Origin: Siphonodentalium dalli
Taxonomy: Eukaryota; Mollusca; Scaphopoda; Gadilida; Siphonodentaliidae
Length of the DNA stretch: 64,000 nucleotides
Direction of reading: 5' to 3'
NCBI GenBank assembly: GCA_032622095.1
Contig: CP136061.1
Location: forward strand, 220,197,148 to 220,261,147
Shown piece by piece: positions 58,310 to 64,000 of this stretch. The translations under genes and the position numbers were made by a program. Under the pieces are notes generated by a model. That model searched no databases. It was not told where the DNA came from and saw only the letters and a program-made list of their open reading frames with translations. Within the stretch, counting starts at the first letter, position 1, and every line of letters begins with the position of its first letter.

Positions 58310-60012
58310 TCATATGTATCTACCTCACCCCCATGGAAGCATGGATATCTATAGTACAGCTCACGCAAATTCCAAGATGGATGCCGGGGTGTCATGTTTT
58401 ATTTTATCTCACATGGTTCAATTTCGATAGTTCCCATCTAGAGGTGATCCTAATCATGCCTGTAAATTAAAAATATTTCTCATATAAAAATGTGTACCGT
58501 CGTAAGATTCCCGCTGATGGCCATGTGTTTGGGCGAAAAACGTTCAAATTATATAGCTCCCATCTAGAGGTCACCCGAAGATACATGCGAAGATTGGTAT
58601 CAAATGGATAAAAACTGTTGTGCCGATGAATTAAAATCTAAAATACAAAATGCTCCTGGTGGCCATATTTCGTAACGAATTTCGGAATGTATCGCTTCCA
58701 CCTTGATGTCACCCAAAGATCCATGTGCAGTTGGGCGATGATAATGGGGGACAATATTGCGGTTATTTCCCATGTCAGTCTGGCCGCTAGGTGGCTAATT
58801 CAGTGGACACTGGACAGCTTCATCGTTAATCCTGAATATTTACTCATACCCGTTCTTATCGCGGATTTGATAAAGGCATTAAAGCTCCATTGTATTCGGT
58901 GACTGCAAAAACACAGATCGGGCGTTATATAGCGCTAAAATACATCAAGTAGTTAAATCCCGACTTCGCCTTAATTAACGTAAGCCATATGGTTACAATA
59001 CACCAAATGATTTACATAGGCCTCAGTGTTAACAAATCCCGCTGGCCTATATTCGTTGCAAAGCTTTGACCCTGCACGAGTATTTGAAATTAAAGAACGT
59101 CCTTTTAGACACACAGAAATGTGCACAAAATTACATGTTAGATCACACTGGAGCTCGACAAACGTCACACTACCCTTAAAATTGAGAAAAAAATGACATC
59201 GAAAAAAACGCAAACACCTCCCATAAATTATTCGCCACTTGCACAGCCATAACCATTTACCATGTGGTTATATTTGATGTTTCTCGACGGGAAACACATT
59301 TGTGCATTTTTTCGTGTACTTTTCATCCATGTATCATTGACCATTCAGCTGCCAGAATTTTTTTTATGCTGATCCTAGCTTGGGGGTCCCAGGGGAAATC
59401 ACTCTACTAATTTGTATTTGGTGTATTGTAACCATATGACAATAAATGCACAACTCAAGAGTGGGATCTTTGTAATAATTTCACACTTATTTTGATGTTT
59501 ACACCATGGGGAAGGAAATTAATAGAGAGTTATAATGCAAACATTATATAACCGGAAGTCGGCATGTCCTCCGACCATGAGTTATCTCCTTGTATTACGA
59601 TCGCCCATTGAAGTGCCCTGTATGGTGTACAGAAGGAGTTAGCCATCCAAAGAATTAATCCAAGATGGCTGCCGGCGGCCATGTTTTTTTTTTTATCGAA
59701 ATCGTTCAAATTGAATAGCTCCCATTTACAGATGAGCCTATAAATATGCCACTAAATTTCAAAACATTTATCCAATACTTGAAAGCGGGATGTATGGTCT
59801 GACGATGGATTTAAATGTAAAGTGCAAGATGGCTGCTAGCGGCCTTATTTTCAGACAGAAATCGTTGGCTCCCATTCATATAGTTCACCCCGAATATCCG
59901 CATGGAGCTTGGTGACGATCTGATGAGGGATGTGGTATGTATGTTGTGCCAAAGACAATTGTTGACGGACGCACGGACGGACGGACGAGTCCGAGACGAC
60001 GGACGTCAACCC
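58310..60012 (+). repeat. Degenerate repeat modules ending in a GACGGAC tract, with an inserted MITE
   Basis: Modules of roughly 150-170 bp carry (T/C)AAGATGG(A/C)TGC, GGCGGCCAT-like or TGGCCAT phrases, a T-rich run, TCGAAATCGTTCAAATTGAA or similar, and ATAGCTCCCATCTAGAGGT(G/C)A. They lie near 58370, 58517, 58660, 59665 and 59825. The right end is GACGGACGCACGGACGGACG (59965-59985), then AGTCCGAGACGACGGACG. The 4753-4773 stretch (CATGGCTGCCAGCGGCCATC) is a stray relative. The part 58760-59630 contains the inverted-repeat insertion at 58986-59438. Non-coding. Confidence 0.5.
58986..59438. mobile_element. Inverted-repeat MITE, 23-bp ends
   Basis: CATATGGTTACAATACACCA followed by AAT (58986) and its exact inverse ATT, TGGTGTATTGTAACCATATG (ending 59438) enclose 453 bp without a coding frame. 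It sits between repeat modules. Confidence 0.65.
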
Positions 60013-61339
60013 ATTGCAAGCTCAAACTTGACTTCGCCAAGTTGAGCGAAACCTTTTTTCTACACGTGCATAGCTTTTTTCAACCACCAAAGTATGCTTC
60101 GGGACGCCAACACGGTACATATAGTTAAGGCAGTTTAATCCCCACTTTGTGTTCTTGGTTATTCTGTTATATAAATCGGCTGTTGGTATCACAGCTGGTC
60201 GGCGGAGTTGCGAGCCTCTCCCCGCCTCCGTGACATGTACCGTTAGCCCACCATGGTATTATCGTATTGTTTGCTCTCGAATCTTTTATTAACTCACCGG
60301 TAGGTTGGTGACACCCCAGGGGATCCTCGGCCGATTCTGCTCCCTATATAACCACTCCCAACGGTCACTGAAGACTTCCATCACACAATCAGCGGCGACT
60401 GCGATGTCCGGAGTGCCGATTGAGCACAATTTCCGCTCATTAGAGTCAAGATATATTAGTAGTGCCCGAGCTTGTTGGACTTCGCATGATTTGCCCTGTA
60501 ATCATGTCGTATGTGGAAAGCTAATAGTCGAGTCTGTAGTGTCGTCTTCAATAAATGAACTTATAGGGTCGATCACTCACATGGGCGCACGGAACCAAAT
60601 AATTCTCATCAAGTGGCCAAATAAATCGTAACCTTCTGAATTATCTATTAAAAGTACATGCTTCTTGAATGCGGATTACGGTCTTGAGACAATTTCATGT
60701 ATACACATTGTATTGCTTGTTTCCTGGAGTATCTTTTCAGATTATATATGTTCCAATTTTATCTTATATCGAAATAGCCATGTGTCGAACGGAATGGCAC
60801 ATTGAGATGTGCTTCAACTCAGATTTTTGTGCGATAGAAATTTCTTGCAATTTGATATCAATTTTGGTCCATTCCCGTCATTCAAATCGGGACTTCCTTT
60901 TTAAGAAATTATACACTATCTATAGACACATGCATGAAAACGCAATTATGATTTTGTCGTACAATGTATATATCAATCCCCACCCGGCCAAGATACTCGT
61001 CAATATGAAATCTATGCTCCAAATATTGTGTGAGCTTTCGAACGATTGATAACAAGCTTAGCCCATTCGCGTCATTCAAATCGGGACTTACATTTTTTAG
61101 AAATGAAACTAATGGAACCCAAACAACTCTGTCGGAAGTATATATTTAAAACATGTTCAACTGCGGAAGATGTCACACAGCTCATTTAACATACATATAT
61201 TCAAACAACTTTTTTGTTGTCAATTCAATATTTGCGCCATGTTATAAATTTATCCGTGATTATAACAATGTTTTTCATTTAGCATGACACTTGTCTTGAT
61301 TTTCACATTTAGTGGCAAAACGAATGTGTATTCTCTGGT
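60013..61339. other. No gene recognised
   Basis: AT-rich. The phrase CCATTCGCGTCATTCAAATCGGGACTT near 61063 recurs as CCATTCCCGTCATTCAAATCGGGACTT near 60871, and ACATGTACCG palindromes appear. Open frames at 60305-60631 and 60669-61049 show no domain; the second overlaps this repeat. Confidence 0.3.
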
Positions 61340-61470
61340 TTAAATATATTAGAGTTCAGGGATCTGTCTGTCTGTTCGGGTCTGTTCGCGATTTTTCTTC
61401 AAGGGCCTTGACCGATTTCAACCAAATTTGGTGTGGTGCCTCGGGGTACCCCGGCAGTTTTAACAGTCTT
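61340..61470 (-). repeat. Retroposon 3' tail fragment
   Basis: On the - strand: CTGCCGGGGTACCCCGAGGC, CACCAAATTTGGTTGAAATC, GGTCAAGGCCCTTGAAG, then AACAGACCCGAACAGACAGACA. The order 'accaaattt-ggt-gaaatcggtc ... gaacagacagaca' matches the end of the element at 62685-63150. Confidence 0.5.
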
Positions 61471-61800
61471 ATTTTTTTTAAACCAATTCAATTATTATAT
61501 AATTTGTTTTGCAAAATTTTAAATTTTTGGGGCCCGAAGTTTCAATCTAAAAATCAAAAAAAAATTAAATATATTTTTTTTTAAATTCAATAAATTTTTT
61601 TAAAGTTTCAATCTAAAAATCTAAAAAGAAAATTAAAAACTTAAATTAAAATTAAAAAATTAAACAATTTAAAATTTAATAAAAAATTCATTATTTTTTT
61701 GTTCAACAGCAGAGTTGTTCAATCAGAGTTCAAATTAAAAAAAATATAAAAAGAATGAATTTAAATAATTTTTTTAAATCAAACTGTTTAAAAGATCAAA
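61471..61800. repeat. A/T low-complexity tract
   Basis: Runs of AAATTAAAA, TTTTTTTAAA and related words, with TTTCAATCTAAAAATC repeated (61540 and 61604). Confidence 0.8.
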
Positions 61801-62684
61801 ATTTGCACGAATTATATATGAGTAATATACATGAGTCTGTTTCAGCTAGTGCTGATGATAAGGGCAAGTACTGATGTGTTCACTTCGTAAGTCGATCTCG
61901 GGTAACAGACACTATTTATATGGATAAAGTCTTTTTACCAGAGGGCAGTACTACCACTCTGGGTGTGGACTGTGGAAAGATACATTGTGCAACAAAATTT
62001 AAAAGTATCTAAGAGTACGTTCATACGCTGGCAAAATTGCACTGCAAACTGCAAAAATGCCATGCCCGATGGTCGTTTTGTTAGCTGGCATTTTTGCAGA
62101 CTGTCGACTAGCTCGTGCTCCGTCGTGGCTGGCTGAAAATAATCAACGAAGATTTATGATAACGGCGTCTACTTCTTTGCCGTTACCCTCAAAACGAGGC
62201 CACTAACAATAATTACAAGTGTCCGTGTTGTCCTTGATTCGAATTGTGTATTGGGAAGAGGCATTGATAGCACAGTTTGTTCTCAGCTATTGTCATATTC
62301 AGATACATGTACACGCGAGGAATCTCTATCGCAGGGATTCCTTTCTCAGGGAAATCGTTATATGCACATGTGTATATATATTTCCGACCTTTCGCTAGAA
62401 GAGAGGTTGGAGAAAGAGATAGAACTCCGATAACGAGGTTGTGACGTAACAACCAAAACGCGGGAAAAACGGACCAATTGAAAAGCGGTTTACTAAATTA
62501 TGTCAGGTGTGTAGTTTGTATTGGTTAATAGTGAAAATAAGTGTAAACAATTTCCATGTGCTTTTTCTAAATATAAATTTTAAATGTGCTACGTTAATTC
62601 TGCCACATATTACGTGCAACATTCACTCTACCACATACTCGCCCCTGCAGTTAAATGATGTCCCTATCATTTCAAAATATATAT
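61801..62684. other. No gene recognised
   Basis: AT-rich. A weak direct repeat GCAAAATTGCACTGCAAACTGCAAAAATGCC lies near 62030. Small open frames on both strands (62213-62452) have no domain. Confidence 0.3.
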
Positions 62685-63150
62685 ATACTAGCAGGTGGAC
62701 CCGACTTCGTCCGGGCCGTTTCCCCTCTGCTTTTCTGCGAATTGCGCGATTTGACCTTGAATGGTCCATTTTGAAGGTCAGGTGGGGTCACGATTTGACC
62801 CGTCCAAAACACTGCCCGGACAAAAGTACCCGTCGAAATCCATCCGGTTTTACCCGATTTGACCTTGTGAATTGATCATTTTGAAGGTCAAGATCGGGTC
62901 GGGATCACGATTTGACCCGTCGAAAACACTCATTGGACAAAAGTAACCCTATGTATAAAATTTCGTCGAAATCCCATAAAATTTGACCTTGAATTGACCC
63001 AATTTCAAGGTCACGTCGCACGGCCAAATTAATAGGCCCATGCCACTCCCAGGCCGAAAGTATCCCTATATACCAAGTTTCATCGAAATCGGCTCGGCCG
63101 TTTTCGAGTCCATCGCGAACAGACAGACAGACATATTTCCCAAAATATAT
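62685..63150 (+). mobile_element. Non-autonomous retroposon with GACAGACAGACA tail
   Basis: It starts ACTAGCAGGTGGACCCGACT, TCGTCCGGGC after a TATATATA run. Three internal phrases of the form 'ATTTGACCTTGAATGGTCCA ... TTTTGAAGGTCA(G/A)' repeat at roughly 120-bp spacing. It ends ACCAAGTTTCATCGAAATCG, GCTCGGCCGTTTTCGAGTCC, CGAACAGACAGACAGACATA, then ATATATAATAG. Start and tail parallel the array at 13552-15232, though the body differs. I infer LINE-driven mobilisation from the tail and the lack of inverted ends. Confidence 0.6.
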
Positions 63151-63895
63151 AATAGATTTTTTTTACAAAAATCTGTACCAAATTTCAAAAAAAATATTTC
63201 AATTTCAAACTAGTTCAGAAATTAAATATAAATTTCTGCCTGCTAATGTCACCAACCCATTAGGTATACAAATTACACCTTCTGAGTACATCAAAATGTA
63301 TTTTTAAACATCTAAATGCTTCCCTGGATACTGTATACAGTGTCCAAATATTTGACTTATTACCAGTCAAATATGTAAGCTGGAAATGAAACATTTTACA
63401 ACAAATGTCACTTGTTAGACATTGGTCTCACAATGTCTCATGAAATCCTTGAAAGGTTATTATTTATTATGATCTAAAAACAATGATCGTATAACCAAGT
63501 AGCTGTAAAAGTATACAAATTTGACAAACATTAAACAAAACACCAATATGTTGACTGGCTTGCAATACTATCCACAGACTACCTGTTTAAATAAAGGACA
63601 ATTTCTTGTATATCTGGAACCTCATATGTTTTTTTAGCAACACTGGATCGTCAGCTGAAATAATCATAGAAGGTCCCTGTTATATTGAGATAGTATGCAT
63701 CACCTAGTAAATCAAATATATGAAATAGTAAAAACATCATACATACATGTATATATGAGGTTCGGCACAGCAGCAATGTTACATATTTTATGCCTCCGAA
63801 ACATGGCGAGCATTGCTCTTAGAACATGCTTGGGACAATACAACACACCCGGCGCCTATTTTTAGAAGGAAATTTGATTTTTGAGACAATGCAAA
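63151..63895. other. No gene recognised
   Basis: AT-rich. This stretch lies downstream (on the - strand) of the tRNA-like head and may contain the body of that SINE, but no boundary is visible. Confidence 0.3.
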
Positions 63896-63995
63896 TGTTT
63901 TGAGATTGGGTGGGATACGAACCCCGGCCCGACGGCGAGCGTGCCTTGCGACTCAAAGTCCGACGTCAATACCACACGGCCACCGAAGCAACCCC
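63896..63995 (-). mobile_element. tRNA-like head of a SINE (or tRNA pseudogene)
   Basis: On the - strand an A box TGGCCGTGTGG (63972-63982) is followed about 50 bases later by a B box GGTTCGTATCC (63913-63923), flanked by GGGG and CCACCC. An apparent long variable arm (GGCACGCTCGCCGTCGGGCC) recalls Leu/Ser-type tRNAs. The seven bases before the A box do not pair with the 3' flank as an acceptor stem should, so a functional tRNA is unlikely. Most animal tRNA-derived SINEs start this way. It is truncated by nothing visible, but lies five bases from the window edge. Confidence 0.6.
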
Positions 63996-64000
63996 AAAAA

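Noticed and set aside
60305-61049. Open frames of 108 and 126 residues
   Set aside because: No domain, no splice framework, AT-driven composition, and overlap with a local direct repeat.

Overview
This is a window of animal nuclear DNA. It is AT-rich and gene-poor, with long introns and a very dense load of inverted-repeat transposons, foldback palindromes, satellites, microsatellites and dead non-LTR retrotransposons. The style of the repeats suggests a marine spiralian, most likely a bivalve mollusc: scattered ACATGTACATGTA-type palindromes, modules reading 'CCATAACTCT...AAATGGGC' ending in GACGGAC runs, and GACAGACA-tailed retroposons. That assignment is inference from sequence style only. 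There are no bacterial operons, no phage and no CRISPR array.

Only one gene can be defended. It lies on the + strand from 11387 to about 16970. A tiny exon (11387-11431) carries the start codon and a hydrophobic signal peptide. A 4.2 kb phase-1 intron full of retroposon repeats follows, then one large exon (15635-16935). The spliced product is a secreted cysteine-rich protein of about 446 residues. It has three GYYGVGP-CW-KC modules, three KKTYGRGVG linkers and a C-terminal strand-rich domain. A polyadenylation signal follows the stop. Two further open stretches with coding-like composition (36947-37074 + and 53371-53589 -) are weak exon candidates only.

Region by region. 1-11 kb: a large foldback element, a hAT-type non-autonomous element with an exact 8-bp target duplication (3297-4290), a G/C-ended inverted-repeat element and a 640-bp tandem duplication. 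11-17 kb: the secreted-protein gene. 18.4-19.4 kb: a LINE C-terminal remnant abutting a palindromic ACCCAGGT minisatellite whose boundary recurs at 35.2-35.5 kb. 20-28.8 kb: many small inverted-repeat elements, including two of three copies of a TA-flanked palindromic family. 30-35 kb: a TTAA-flanked element, then a 4.35 kb satellite of 45-bp monomers containing a recent 1665-bp higher-order duplication. 39.8-42.4 kb: a 2.6 kb element with a repeated subterminal motif and a dense central cluster of TTAGTC motifs. 44.4-49.4 kb: a 5 kb element with CACTG ends that encloses a degenerate LINE. 50-53 kb: a 127-bp tandem array joined to a 1.3 kb foldback element, then the second, inverted TTAA-flanked copy. 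53.9-54.7 kb: a second LINE reverse-transcriptase relic on the - strand. 56-64 kb: the third palindromic copy, with its own empty site beside it, a 460-bp TA-flanked element, degenerate repeat modules, a GACAGACA-tailed retroposon and a tRNA-like head of a SINE at the right edge.

Apart from the secreted-protein gene there is no sign of genes working together. The window is best read as one gene in a repeat-rich neighbourhood.
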